Shown: positions 53,514 through 63,193, counted from the stretch's first letter. The stretch is DNA of 64,000 nt from Maribacter sp. (GCA_002749285.1 PDPR01000008.1:124001-188000), one strand, 5' to 3'. Notes: generated by a model from the sequence alone, not told the origin. A program made the numbers and translations.

Positions 53514-55343
53514 ATGAAAAAAACGCTTTTATTTTACTTTCTTATTCCCATAGGCCTTAATAGTGCTTTTGCACAAGAGAACCCTATTATTGAATTAAGG
53601 GAAGTTGTGGTTTCCGATATTCGATTGAAATGGTATGCCGATGGCCATAAGGTTACGGAATTACGGGATAGTACCATAAGGCGTCAAAACAATTCCCTTA
53701 CATCCCTGTTGGCCTTTAATTCGAATATTTATTTTAAGGAAAATGGGTATGGCATGATTTCCTCCCCAGCCTTTAGGGGCACCAATGCTTCACATACCGC
53801 GGTCATATGGAACGGTATAAACATCAATTCCCAACTAAATGGCCAGATAGATTTTAACACCATAGATCCTTTAAGCTATAATTCCATTGGTATTCGGAGT
53901 GGTGGCGGGAGTGTGCAATATGGGTCGGGTGCCATTGGTGGCAGTGTCCACCTGAATAATGACCTTCGGTTTGGCAACCACTTTGAACATCGGGTTTTAT
54001 TGGGGTATGGCAGTTTCGATACCAAAACCGTAAATTATGCCCAAAGCCAGGGTGGATCACGATGGTCTTCCAACTTTGGCGTCAGTTACAAAAAATCGGA
54101 TAATGATTACAAATATTTAAAAACCGACAAAAAGAATGTCAATGGGGAGTTCGGGCAATTGAACTTTAACCTCAATGCGGGTTACGTACTTTCCAAAAAG
54201 CAAGTACTGCGTCTATACCACCAAAGTTTTATCGGGGATAGAAATTTGTCGGGGACCATTGTGGCATTGGGCCGAAGCAAGTATAAGGACAATCATTACC
54301 GTACCCAGTTGGAATGGGGCCATTTTGGGGAAAAGGCGATTTCAAAAGTAAAAGTGGCCTATTTGCAGGAAGAATTCAGGTATTATGAGAATAAAGATTC
54401 GGAAAACCATTCCTTGGGAAAGGTTTCTACATTTTTGGCAAGATATTCCTTGGATATGGAATTGTCAAAGGCCTTTAGGCTAAACTCTTTTGTGGAATTT
54501 GATAATTACAAGGGAAAAGGTGATAGTTTTGGTGACCCCGACCGAAATGATCTCTCTGCAACGGCATTGCTCAAGCATCAGGTCTCCCCCAAATTGGCCT
54601 ACAACATTAGTTTACGGCAGGATTTTTCCTCGGACTATGGCAGCCCATTGGTTTTTTCCTTGGATGGGAAATACACCTTCAATAAACATTATGACATACA
54701 GTTAAACGCCTCAAAAAACTTTAGGACCCCCACTTTCAACGACCTTTATTGGCAGCCTGGTGGGAATTTGGACCTATTGGCCGAAAGGTCTTACCAGGTT
54801 GATTTGGGGCATCGCCTACATTTTGGGGGGGTTACCTTTAACCTAAATGGATATTACATCACCACCAAGGATATGATCAAATGGCTACCTGGCAGCAATG
54901 GAATCTGGTCTCCCATAAATATCGATGATGTGCGTATCTATGGGGCGGAAGGGGAACTAGGCCTTGGATATGATATTGGTAGAAACCAAAAAATAGCGTT
55001 CAAGGCAAACTATGCCTATACCGTTTCTGAAGACCAAGCAACCAAAGAGCAACTGATTTACGTTCCGTTTCACAAAGCAAACGCCTCCATGTCCTATAGC
55101 TTGTCCCATTTTAATGTGTTTTATCAACACCTCTACAATGGTCCCGTTTCAATCATTGGAAAGGAGTTGGATGGTTACGATGTCGCCAACGTAGGGATAG
55201 ATTATACGGGCACCCTTCAAAAAAAGACAAAATATACGATTGGGTTAAGCATAAACAACATTTATGATACCTACTATGAAAATATCGCATTGCGACCAAT
55301 GCCGAACAGAAATATTCAATCACAATTAATTCTAAATTTTTAA
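53514..55343 (+). CDS. btuB: TonB-dependent outer-membrane receptor, BtuB-like, 609 aa
   Basis: Signal peptide (LFYFLIPIGLNSAFAQ), plug domain (IIELREVVVSDIRLK, then SSPAFRGTNASHTAVIWNGI and GGSVQYGSGAIGGSVHL), and a 22-stranded barrel ending NIQSQLILNF with C-terminal Phe. At 609 residues it is short, like BtuB, and lacks the carboxypeptidase-like extension of SusC proteins. The cobalamin riboswitch upstream makes B12 the substrate with high confidence. The propeller lipoprotein gene starts 5 bases after its stop. Confidence 0.93.
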   Translation: MKKTLLFYFLIPIGLNSAFAQENPIIELREVVVSDIRLKWYADGHKVTELRDSTIRRQNNSLTSLLAFNSNIYFKENGYGMISSPAFRGTNASHTAVIWNGININSQLNGQIDFNTIDPLSYNSIGIRSGGGSVQYGSGAIGGSVHLNNDLRFGNHFEHRVLLGYGSFDTKTVNYAQSQGGSRWSSNFGVSYKKSDNDYKYLKTDKKNVNGEFGQLNFNLNAGYVLSKKQVLRLYHQSFIGDRNLSGTIVALGRSKYKDNHYRTQLEWGHFGEKAISKVKVAYLQEEFRYYENKDSENHSLGKVSTFLARYSLDMELSKAFRLNSFVEFDNYKGKGDSFGDPDRNDLSATALLKHQVSPKLAYNISLRQDFSSDYGSPLVFSLDGKYTFNKHYDIQLNASKNFRTPTFNDLYWQPGGNLDLLAERSYQVDLGHRLHFGGVTFNLNGYYITTKDMIKWLPGSNGIWSPINIDDVRIYGAEGELGLGYDIGRNQKIAFKANYAYTVSEDQATKEQLIYVPFHKANASMSYSLSHFNVFYQHLYNGPVSIIGKELDGYDVANVGIDYTGTLQKKTKYTIGLSINNIYDTYYENIALRPMPNRNIQSQLILNF

Positions 55344-55348
55344 GACCA

Positions 55349-56761
55349 ATGAAATTCAAACATTTTTTTATTACAGCAGCACTGGCATCATTCGTATTTG
55401 TAGGATGTGACAACGATGATGATGACCAACCAGAAATAGGGGCGATCGAGGTGTCTACAGATACCGGCACCTATGAAGAAGGGGCAGGAACAGTTGGGTT
55501 TAGTTTTTCCACTGCATCGGCCAATGATACAGATGTAACGATCACCTATGAGGTAACGGGATCGGCTACTTCGGGTGAGGATTACGAAGCACTATCCGGT
55601 TCGGTAGTATTACCAGCGGGCAATGTCTCTGTGAACCAAAGCCTTACACTTATTGATGATGATGAGGTAGAGCCATCCGAGGACATTATCTTAACCATTA
55701 AGACCATAACCGGTGGGCAAAATCTGGTTATAGGCTTAAAAGATACGGCAACCCTGACAATTATCGACAATGATTCGTATCCATTTGAAAATGGTATCAT
55801 AGTTGTCCATGAAGGTAATTTTTTCCAGGGTAATGCTTCGGTTTCTTTTGTCTCCAGCGATTACTCAACGGTGCAAAACGGTATTTTCAAAACAGTAAAT
55901 GATGTTGAAGCTTGGGGAGATACTGCGCAAAGTATGGCCTTCAATGGTGATTTAGGTTATATTGTTGTCAATGTTTCCAATAAAGTGGAAGTGGTAAACC
56001 GTTACACCTTTGAATCCGTTGCCACTATTGATACGGAACTTTCAAACCCTCGTTATATGGTCATTGCCAACGGCAAGGGATATGTGACCAATTGGGGTGA
56101 TGGTTCCAATGCCGATGATGATTATGTTGCAGTAATAGATCTTGAGGAAAATACGGTGACCGCTAAGATTCCGGTTGCGGAAGGTCCCGAGCAACTTGTT
56201 GCCAAGGAAAATACCATTTATGTAGCAATGCAAGGAGGGTGGTCACAAAATAATATTGTTACCGTTATCGACGCGACCACGAATACCGTAACGAATACCA
56301 TTACTGTTGGTGACCGTCCAAATTCCCTACAATTGGATGCCCAAGGCAACCTATGGGTACTTTCTGGGGGTAACCCTGCTTGGTCAGGTACTGAGACCAT
56401 GGGTCAATTGGATAAAATAAATACGGCCGATAATACGGTTGCAGAGACTTTTGATTTTGCAACTACCGAACACCCTGGTGCCTTGGCCATCGATGGTAGT
56501 AGTCTTTATTACTATATGTCAAGTTCAGTTTACGAAATGGAGACCTCAAGTTCCGCACTTCCGGAAACAGCTGAAATCACAGGACTCAGTTTCTATGATA
56601 TGGCCGTGAATGATGGTATACTTTATGGTGTTGATGCCAAGGATTATACCAGCAATGGCTCTTTGGAAATATATGACCTTGGCGATAATTCATTATTGGC
56701 ATCGAAAGAAGTTTCGGTCATACCTGGTGAAATCTATTTCAATGGCGCTGCCGATCGTTGA
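55349..56761 (+). CDS. Surface lipoprotein with Calx-beta domain and YVTN propeller, BtuG-like, 470 aa
   Basis: Lipoprotein (lipobox VFVGC followed by DNDDDD, a typical surface-export signal in Bacteroidota). Residues about 35-145 form a Calx-beta domain (YEEGAGTVGFSFSTA, DDDEVEPSEDIILTI, ATLTIIDND). Residues 150-470 form a YVTN/DUF5074-type beta-propeller (repeats like VVNRYTFESVATIDTE, VAVIDLEENTVTAKIPV, VTVIDATTNTVTNTITVGDRPN). In Bacteroides, BtuG is a surface propeller lipoprotein that caps BtuB and captures B12 with very high affinity. This gene has the matching fold and position, plus an extra Calx-beta domain. Assignment as BtuG-like is inference from context and fold. Confidence 0.82.
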   Translation: MKFKHFFITAALASFVFVGCDNDDDDQPEIGAIEVSTDTGTYEEGAGTVGFSFSTASANDTDVTITYEVTGSATSGEDYEALSGSVVLPAGNVSVNQSLTLIDDDEVEPSEDIILTIKTITGGQNLVIGLKDTATLTIIDNDSYPFENGIIVVHEGNFFQGNASVSFVSSDYSTVQNGIFKTVNDVEAWGDTAQSMAFNGDLGYIVVNVSNKVEVVNRYTFESVATIDTELSNPRYMVIANGKGYVTNWGDGSNADDDYVAVIDLEENTVTAKIPVAEGPEQLVAKENTIYVAMQGGWSQNNIVTVIDATTNTVTNTITVGDRPNSLQLDAQGNLWVLSGGNPAWSGTETMGQLDKINTADNTVAETFDFATTEHPGALAIDGSSLYYYMSSSVYEMETSSSALPETAEITGLSFYDMAVNDGILYGVDAKDYTSNGSLEIYDLGDNSLLASKEVSVIPGEIYFNGAADR

Positions 56762-56786
56762 TCCCGTTCATTCATATTGATGAAAG

Positions 56787-56819
56787 AAAAAGGGCTCTAT
56801 TTTGTAGAGCCCTTTTTTT
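56787..56819 (+). terminator. Terminator of the btuB operon
   Basis: AAAAAGGGCTCTA / TAGAGCCCTTTTTTT, a 12-bp stem with flanking A- and T-runs; also serves the convergent S41 peptidase gene. Confidence 0.9.
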
Positions 56820-56839
56820 ATAGGATACTTTTTTATTAT

Positions 56840-58327
56840 CTAGTCAATAGCGTTCCCCATTAACTTAGGTTCATCCAAGAACATATTGTCCTTTAATACT
56901 TTGAACATTTTAGAGTTTGTCATCATATTTGCCGGCATTTTCACCTCAAAACCACGTTTGCCGGTCGCTCCTGTTATTTCTTGTATGGCCCTGGCCAATA
57001 ATGGCTCATTAAGGTCTCCCCAGGCTCCCATGTTCCCTAGGTCTTCCTTAAGCTCGATATCGGGGATCAGACCAGAGGTGTAATCAGAAAACCCATCTGC
57101 ATTTTCATTCCTACCTACTAAAGGTTGAATGGCCCATTTGTTTTTAGGGTTTATTTTATTCTCACGTTCTGGATTATAGATGTAGCTCCCTTCAAAGTCA
57201 TCTACCATAGTAATTGAGAATTCATTCTTGCCCCTTGTAGTTTCCCCAATATGTACTACATCCACGTAGGGGGCAAGACCGTTTATTACCAATTCACTTG
57301 CTGAAGCGGAATTATTGGTGGCGATTACATATACCTTGGTAAGGTTAAGGGTGTTTACAGGTGAACCTTTACTGGTTTTTTCGGCGAAATAGTCAGTGAG
57401 TTGTGAATTATCCAATTGTTCCTGGACTTTGGCGTTCCAACGTTGTCTTAAGAATAGTTCATCGGTTTTTGTCCCATATACCATACTTGATAACAAACGG
57501 GCCGAATTTACCGATCCACCTGGGTTATAGCGAAAATCCAACACGAGATTCGTCACTCCATCGGCTTTAAATTCACCGAATACATCATTAAGGTCCTCAT
57601 CAAATTCATTAATGAATCCATTATAGACCAAGTACCCGATTTTCTCGCCTCCAATTTCAAAGATTTTCGATAGGAATACAGGGTTTTCTTCCAAGCCCTC
57701 AAATTTTGTCAGGATCACCCCTTTATCGTTGGGAACAATCTGGTTGTTTGCAACATCGGCCATGTTCAGGGTATATGTATCATTGTCCCCGAATAGCAGT
57801 TCCCGATAGTTATTGACATTCAGGGTCTGGCCGTCTACACCAACAAAAATATCACCACGGGCAATATCTTTTGAGGCAGCATCCGAATTGGGTACAATAT
57901 ACCAGACATAACCAAAGACATCATTGCTATCACTGTATTTGACCAACCCGAATTCGAGTCCGTTACTTTTGGAAACCCCAGCAAAGGCTTGGGTCAATTC
58001 CTTATAGTCGTCTGAGTAAAAACTAAAACGATCTTCGGAAAACAATAATTTATTGTCAAAGAATGCCCCAGGGTCTGATTCTGAAGCCAAAAATTGGGTA
58101 TATGCGTTTATGCCATCCTTGGTAAGGAGGAATTTGTCATCCGCCAAATTCGGTACATCGGCCTGCCAGAAATACCAGTAATTCATAGCATTCCACATGA
58201 ATTCCTGTACTTCCAAACCGCTTTTGTTAGCCTCAAGACGCTTAGGGATTATAAAATCATCATCATTTTTTTTACAGGCGGTCAATAATACCCCTATGGA
58301 CAGGAATAGCAATATATATTTTTTCAT
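56840..58327 (-). CDS. S41 family C-terminal processing peptidase, lipoprotein, 495 aa
   Basis: ATG at 58327 opens a signal with lipobox VLLTAC. A helical N-terminal region (LEVQEFMWNAMNYWYFWQ) precedes a PDZ-like domain (GYVWYIVPNSDAASKDIARGDIFVGVDG) and the S41 protease core: VLDFRYNPGGSVNSARLL, NNSASASELVINGL with the nucleophile Ser, and ETTRGKNEF with the catalytic Lys. It is similar to secreted S41 peptidases common in flavobacteria. It is divergent from the ECF sigma operon, a neighbourhood I know from other flavobacterial genomes. Confidence 0.9.
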   Translation of the reverse strand: MKKYILLFLSIGVLLTACKKNDDDFIIPKRLEANKSGLEVQEFMWNAMNYWYFWQADVPNLADDKFLLTKDGINAYTQFLASESDPGAFFDNKLLFSEDRFSFYSDDYKELTQAFAGVSKSNGLEFGLVKYSDSNDVFGYVWYIVPNSDAASKDIARGDIFVGVDGQTLNVNNYRELLFGDNDTYTLNMADVANNQIVPNDKGVILTKFEGLEENPVFLSKIFEIGGEKIGYLVYNGFINEFDEDLNDVFGEFKADGVTNLVLDFRYNPGGSVNSARLLSSMVYGTKTDELFLRQRWNAKVQEQLDNSQLTDYFAEKTSKGSPVNTLNLTKVYVIATNNSASASELVINGLAPYVDVVHIGETTRGKNEFSITMVDDFEGSYIYNPERENKINPKNKWAIQPLVGRNENADGFSDYTSGLIPDIELKEDLGNMGAWGDLNEPLLARAIQEITGATGKRGFEVKMPANMMTNSKMFKVLKDNMFLDEPKLMGNAID

Positions 58328-58656
58328 AAATCTTGATTTTGTATTCAATAAAGAACAGCAATTACCATTCCATAAAAAAGAAAAAGGAACCTTTGTTTAC
58401 TTTTTAACAAATAAAATATGTACGATCTTTACTGTTTGGACGCCTAATTTAAAGACAATAACAAGAAATAAAAATTATTTGTAACAAAATTAGTTGTACT
58501 TCGTCTTGCTTATGTAGACTTGAAAAAGGAGCTGCAAACAACCGGTCAAAAAAAAAGGAATCGATATGAAGGGATATATTTATGGTATTTTACTTTTAAA
58601 AAGACCTTTTTTATAGGAATTGCAGATGACCAATAAAAAGCAATAACAACCAACAG
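58328..58656. other. Divergent intergenic region
   Basis: About 330 AT-rich bases carrying the promoters of the S41 gene and the ECF sigma operon. A poly-A stretch and short hairpins are present; I see no gene, repeat or clear operator. Confidence 0.45.
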
Positions 58657-59172
58657 ATGAAACAGTCGGAATTTCTAAATGTGGTTATGCCTTTTAAGGA
58701 CAAGCTATATAGGTTGGCAAAACGTCTACTGGTCTCCAGGGAGGAGGCCGAGGATGCCACCCAGGAGATTCTGATGAAATTGTGGTCCAAGAATGACAAT
58801 ATCGGCAAATACAATAATGTGGAGGCTTTTGCCATGACGATGACCAAGAATTTTTGTTTGGACCGTTTGAAATCAAAACAAGCAAACAATTTAAAGCTTG
58901 TACATAGCAACTATGGTGATGGCAATACTTCGTTACAAAAACAGGTCGAGGTAAAAGATAGTTTGGATTGGGTAGGGAAGATTATGGAGGAACTACCTGA
59001 ACAACAAAAGATGGTATTGCAGTTACGTGATATTGAGGAGTACGATTTTGACGAAATAGGCGGGTTATTGGATATGAAACCAACGGCAATACGGGTTGCC
59101 TTATCACGGGCACGTAAAACGATTAGGGGGAAATTAATGGAAAAACATAGTTATGGAATTGAAGAAAATTGA
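58657..59172 (+). CDS. ECF RNA polymerase sigma factor, 171 aa
   Basis: Region 2: FKDKLYRLAKRLLVSREEAEDATQEILMKLW and AFAMTMTKNFCLDRLKSKQ; region 4: LPEQQKMVLQLRDIEEYDFDEIGGLLDMKPTAIRVALSRARKTIR with the HTH at DFDEIGGLLDMKPTAIRVAL. First gene of an operon with a membrane anti-sigma candidate and two DUF4252 proteins. The last 20 bases overlap the next gene, so the pair is coupled. Confidence 0.92.
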   Translation: MKQSEFLNVVMPFKDKLYRLAKRLLVSREEAEDATQEILMKLWSKNDNIGKYNNVEAFAMTMTKNFCLDRLKSKQANNLKLVHSNYGDGNTSLQKQVEVKDSLDWVGKIMEELPEQQKMVLQLRDIEEYDFDEIGGLLDMKPTAIRVALSRARKTIRGKLMEKHSYGIEEN

Positions 59173-59575
59173 GGAACTATTGGAAAAATATCTTGATGCC
59201 AACACTTCGATAGCAGAGGAGAAGGAGCTAAGATCATATTTCTCACAAGAAAATGCACCTGCCCATTTAAAGCAATATGCCCCTATGTTCCAATACCTCT
59301 CCACCGCCAAGGAAGAGCGGTATACCAAGGAATTATCCTTCAGGAACAAAGGATCCAACTATAAATGGCTTTCCATTGCTGCAATGGTGGTCCTGTTTTT
59401 GGGCATATACTTTGGTAATGAATACCAAGAAAAAAAAGAGGCCGAGTATGCCTTTAATGAAACAATGAAGGCGTTGACCCTTTTGGCCGATAATTTTAAC
59501 AAGGGCACTGAAAAGATAGCTTATTTAAAGGAGTTTGAAAACACAACACAAAAAATCTATAACAAGAATCAATAA
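59153..59575 (+). CDS. Single-pass membrane protein, probable anti-sigma factor, 140 aa
   Basis: The N-terminal 70 residues are cytoplasmic and helical (KIEELLEKYLDANTSIAEEKELRSYF, an anti-sigma-like start), then one TM helix (WLSIAAMVVLFLGIYFG, about 73-89) and a charged C-terminal periplasmic part. It overlaps the sigma gene by 20 bases. The layout matches many Bacteroidota anti-sigma proteins that lack zinc. The signal that releases the sigma factor is not known. Confidence 0.78.
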   Translation: MELKKIEELLEKYLDANTSIAEEKELRSYFSQENAPAHLKQYAPMFQYLSTAKEERYTKELSFRNKGSNYKWLSIAAMVVLFLGIYFGNEYQEKKEAEYAFNETMKALTLLADNFNKGTEKIAYLKEFENTTQKIYNKNQ

Positions 59576-59580
59576 TAAAC

Positions 59581-60129
59581 ATGATGAAGAAAATTATAAT
59601 CACAATCGCATTTACGGTTTTACCGTTACTTGGCTTTTCACAGTCCACTTTTGATAAATTCGAAGATCTGGACAATGTAAGTGCCGTAGTGGTCAACCAG
59701 AGTATGTTCCGGCTACTGTCCAAGATAGATGTTGATGTAGACGACCCTGAAGCGAAGGATTTTATGGATATTGCCAAAAGTCTCAAGAACCTCAAGGTTT
59801 TTATTACCGAGGACAAGAATATCTCCGCAGATATGTTGAGGACCATGAAACAATATCTTAAAAGTGCGCAATTAGAGGAACTCATGCGTGTTAAGGATAA
59901 GGATGCCAACGTTAAGTTCTACATCAAAAGTGGCAAGGACGAAAACCATGTCAGTGAGTTGTTGATGTTCGTAACAGGAATCAACAATGCCGATGTAGCG
60001 GTAAACAACAGAAAGTTCGAAACCGTATTACTTTCCTTGACGGGTGATATTGACTTGCGTAAAATAGGGTCACTTACGAAAAAAATGAACCTGCCGGAGG
60101 AATTGAACGAAGCTGGCAAAAAGAAGTAA
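59581..60129 (+). CDS. DUF4252 secreted protein, 182 aa
   Basis: Signal peptide (IITIAFTVLPLLGFSQ) and a DUF4252 domain: FDKFEDLDNVSAVVVNQSMFRLL, LKVFITEDKNIS, and a C-terminal LSLTGDIDLRKIGSLTKKMNL. DUF4252 has no assigned function that I know of; members usually sit next to an ECF sigma operon as here. It follows the anti-sigma gene after 5 bases, and a diverged lipoprotein paralogue follows. Confidence 0.88.
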   Translation: MMKKIIITIAFTVLPLLGFSQSTFDKFEDLDNVSAVVVNQSMFRLLSKIDVDVDDPEAKDFMDIAKSLKNLKVFITEDKNISADMLRTMKQYLKSAQLEELMRVKDKDANVKFYIKSGKDENHVSELLMFVTGINNADVAVNNRKFETVLLSLTGDIDLRKIGSLTKKMNLPEELNEAGKKK

Positions 60130-60205
60130 AACCAAACCTGGTTTATTGCTCATAGATGCCAATAACCAGATTGTTTTAAGCAGGTATGCCTGTTAGATAC
60201 AAACC

Positions 60206-60751
60206 ATGAAAATGAAAGAAGCCATAAAAATATTATTGGTACTTATAGTACTGGTAGCAACTAGTTGTTCATCTCCCCAAAGCCTTCAGGAGTACTTTGT
60301 CGAGAATTCGGAAAACCCCGATTTCCTATCAGTAGACCTTCCGGCAAGCATTTTGAACCTGGATAAGGTAGATTTGGACAAGGTCGAAAGGGAAGCATTG
60401 AATTCCTTGAAAAAAATGAATGTATTGGCTTTTAAAAAGACCGACACGAATTCGATAAAGTTTGAAACTGAAAAAGCCAGGGTAAAGTCTATTTTAAAGA
60501 ATGGCAAATTCATCGATTTAATGAAGCTCAATACCAGCTATGGTAAAGGAGTTGTCAAATACATTGGTGATGATGGGGCGATCGATGAGATAATAATATA
60601 TGGCGACAACGATGAAAAAGGTTTTGTGCTCATCAGGGTCCTGGGCAACAATATAAAGCCGGAAAACTTGATGCAGTTCATGAAGGCCGCCCAAAAATCG
60701 GATTATAAAGGCAATGGGCTAAACAAAATTGTGGATTTCATTAAAGGCTAA
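60206..60751 (+). CDS. DUF4252 lipoprotein, 181 aa
   Basis: Diverged paralogue of the preceding gene, exported as a lipoprotein (lipobox LVATSC followed by SSPQ). Shared features include a short helix with KKMNVLAFKKTD, a strand YGKGVVKYIGDDGAIDEIIIYG and the terminal NIKPENLMQFMKAAQ. The last gene of the ECF operon. The soluble/lipidated pair may act together in the envelope, which is inference. Confidence 0.85.
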   Translation: MKMKEAIKILLVLIVLVATSCSSPQSLQEYFVENSENPDFLSVDLPASILNLDKVDLDKVEREALNSLKKMNVLAFKKTDTNSIKFETEKARVKSILKNGKFIDLMKLNTSYGKGVVKYIGDDGAIDEIIIYGDNDEKGFVLIRVLGNNIKPENLMQFMKAAQKSDYKGNGLNKIVDFIKG

Positions 60752-60911
60752 GGGCCCTTTTTCATGTATTCAAATATTCCTATCGGAAATGGCAGGGTCG
60801 ATTTTTTCATGAAGTTTGTCTACCATTGCGCTACTTCCCCCAATAGTAACGGAACCGATCCGAATATTCATTACCTTCGTCCCATCATTAACTATAAACA
60901 CTATATTAAAA

Positions 60912-61727
60912 ATGGGAAAAGCAACAGAATGGGTTAATTATGGGCTAGGATTAGCCAAGGAATTTGGGCCTAAATTGTTAACGGCGATCCTGATTTACAT
61001 CATCGGTTCTTGGATAATCAAGAAAATTGTCGGTATAGCCCACAAGATGATGGCCAAAAGCAATTACGATGAATCACTACAACGCTTTTTATTGAATTTG
61101 ATCTCGTGGGTATTAAAGATCTTTTTGATTCTCTTGGTCATTTCCCAATTAGGGATTGACGTTACCACATTTGCTGCTGTAATAGCTGCTGCTGGTTTGG
61201 CAGTTGGCCTGGCCTTACAAGGTTCACTTTCGAACTTTGCAGGGGGGGTGTTGATCATGATCTTTAAACCTTATAGAATCGGTGACCTTATCGAGGCCCA
61301 AGGACAATTGGGTGTGGTAAAGGAGATCGAGATATTCACGACTAAAATGATAACACCACAGAATAAACTGGCTATAGTCCCCAACGGCATCATGGCCAAT
61401 GGGAATATTGTCAATTATACGGCGGAAGGTGTTATCCGTGTAGACACTACCATCGGTGTGGGTTATGGGGAGAATATCAAAAGGACCAAGGAAGTACTGT
61501 TAGAGGTCTTGACCTCGAACCCTTTGGTGTTAAAAGATCCGGCACCTTCGGTAAATGTATCCGAATTGGCCGATAGCTCAGTGAACTTTGCCGTACGTCC
61601 CTATTGCAAGCCCGAACATTATTGGGATGTATATTTCGGGACTTTGGAAAATGGTAAACTGGCCTTGGATAAAGCAGGCATTGAGATTCCTTATCCACAC
61701 TCAGTGGAAATTCACAAGAAAGCATAA
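60912..61727 (+). CDS. Small-conductance mechanosensitive channel (MscS), 271 aa
   Basis: Tension-gated channel protecting against hypo-osmotic shock. ATG at 60912 (MGKATEWVNYGLGLAKEFG); the frame to 60816 would need a TTG start and adds an implausible segment. Three TM helices: about 21-40, 58-78 and the pore helix TM3 with AAAGLAVGLALQGSLSNFAGGVLIMIF. The beta domain (FKPYRIGDLIEAQGQLGVVKEIEIF) and the C-terminal alpha/beta domain follow. It is the basic MscS size, with no extra N-terminal domains. Confidence 0.94.
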   Translation: MGKATEWVNYGLGLAKEFGPKLLTAILIYIIGSWIIKKIVGIAHKMMAKSNYDESLQRFLLNLISWVLKIFLILLVISQLGIDVTTFAAVIAAAGLAVGLALQGSLSNFAGGVLIMIFKPYRIGDLIEAQGQLGVVKEIEIFTTKMITPQNKLAIVPNGIMANGNIVNYTAEGVIRVDTTIGVGYGENIKRTKEVLLEVLTSNPLVLKDPAPSVNVSELADSSVNFAVRPYCKPEHYWDVYFGTLENGKLALDKAGIEIPYPHSVEIHKKA

Positions 61728-61764
61728 AAACCTATACGTTTAAACTTTCCGGATCTAATATAAG

Positions 61765-61798
61765 AATCCCCCTTACGGCATTTGTAAGGGGGATTTTT
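61765..61798. terminator. Bidirectional terminator between mscS and purB
   Basis: AATCCCCCTTAC / GTAAGGGGGATT, a 12-bp perfect stem with a 7-base loop and T-run on the + strand. Confidence 0.9.
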
Positions 61799-61849
61799 AT
61801 ATTGGATTATCCTATTAAGGGTTTCGATGGTTTTAAATTGTTTTCCCTT

Positions 61850-63193
61850 TTATATTCCTGTATAATTCGCAGGGGTAATTGCCTTCAACTCGTCCTTGAT
61901 ACTGTCTGAAACCTCCAAGGTTTCAATAAAATCGGCAATGGTTCCCCTATTTATCCTTGTATTGGTACGGGTCAGCCCTTTCAAGGCCTCATAAGGGTCC
62001 GGATAGCCCTCCCTTCTCAATATGGTCTGAATGGCCTCGGCCACCACGGCCCAATTGTTTTCCAGATCCAACTCGATCTTCTCTTGGTTCAAAAGAAGTT
62101 TGTTGAGTCCCTTCAAGGTAGATTGAAAAGCGATCAGGGTATGCCCGAGGGGAACACCTACATTTCTTAGAACGGTACTATCCGTTAGATCACGCTGTAA
62201 TCTCGATAACGGCAATTTGGCCGATAAATGCTCAAAAATAGCATTGGCCATACCGAGGTTGCCTTCTGAATTCTCAAAATCAATGGGGTTTACCTTATGG
62301 GGCATTGCCGATGATCCAACTTCCCCCTTCTTTATTTTTTGTTTAAAGTAATCCATGGAGACATAGGTCCAGAAATCCCTGTCCAAATCCAAGACTATGG
62401 TATTTATACGCTTTAGGGTATCGAACAGTGCGCCCATATGGTCATAATGCTCGATCTGTGTTGTAGGGAACGAATGGTGTAGCCCTAATTTTTCCTGTAC
62501 GAATTGTTGTCCAAAGGTTTTCCAATCAATATTGGGATAGGCTACTTTGTGTGCATTGTAATTACCGGTTGCCCCTCCGAATTTTGCGGCACTGGGAACA
62601 TCATTCAATAAATTGAACTGTTCCTTCAATCGTTCCGCATAAACTGCTATTTCCTTGCCCAAACGGGTAGGGGAGGCTGCCTGTCCGTGGGTACGGGCCA
62701 ATAGAGGCACGTTGGCCCATTCCTTTACCAGATCCTTCAACCTATCCAACAATTCAGAGTATAGGGGTACATATACATCGTTCATCGCCTCTTTGATTGA
62801 TAGGGGGATGGCGGTATTGTTAATATCCTGGGAGGTCAGCCCAAAATGGACGAACTCTTTATATTCACTTAGGCCTAAGGTGCCAAAGGCTTCCTTGATA
62901 TAATATTCGACGGCCTTCACATCATGGTTGGTTGTCTTTTCAATATCCTTGATCGCCTGTGCATCGGTTGAATCGAATTTTTTATAGATACCCCTTAATA
63001 CATTGAATTTAGAGGTGTCAAATGATTCAAGTTGGGGCAGGGGAAGCTCACAGAGTGCGATAAAATATTCTATTTCGACAAGAACCCTGTATTTTATCAA
63101 TCCTTCCTCGGAAAAATAAGGGGACAAGGAAACCGTTTTATTTCTATACCGTCCATCGATCGGTGAAATGGCATTCAATTGTGATAATGACAT
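61850..63193 (-). CDS. purB: Adenylosuccinate lyase, 447 aa
   Basis: Purine synthesis and AMP branch: cleaves SAICAR and adenylosuccinate to release fumarate. Motifs: SPIDGRYRNKTVSLSPYFSEE at the N-terminus, TNHDVKAVEYYIK, TSQDINNTAIPLS, RTHGQAASPTRLGKE, and the signature loop GSSAMPHKVNPIDFENSEGN with the catalytic Ser. Same size class as E. coli PurB. The HEAT-like gene lies upstream on the same strand, 98 bases away. Confidence 0.96.
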   Translation of the reverse strand: MSLSQLNAISPIDGRYRNKTVSLSPYFSEEGLIKYRVLVEIEYFIALCELPLPQLESFDTSKFNVLRGIYKKFDSTDAQAIKDIEKTTNHDVKAVEYYIKEAFGTLGLSEYKEFVHFGLTSQDINNTAIPLSIKEAMNDVYVPLYSELLDRLKDLVKEWANVPLLARTHGQAASPTRLGKEIAVYAERLKEQFNLLNDVPSAAKFGGATGNYNAHKVAYPNIDWKTFGQQFVQEKLGLHHSFPTTQIEHYDHMGALFDTLKRINTIVLDLDRDFWTYVSMDYFKQKIKKGEVGSSAMPHKVNPIDFENSEGNLGMANAIFEHLSAKLPLSRLQRDLTDSTVLRNVGVPLGHTLIAFQSTLKGLNKLLLNQEKIELDLENNWAVVAEAIQTILRREGYPDPYEALKGLTRTNTRINRGTIADFIETLEVSDSIKDELKAITPANYTGI

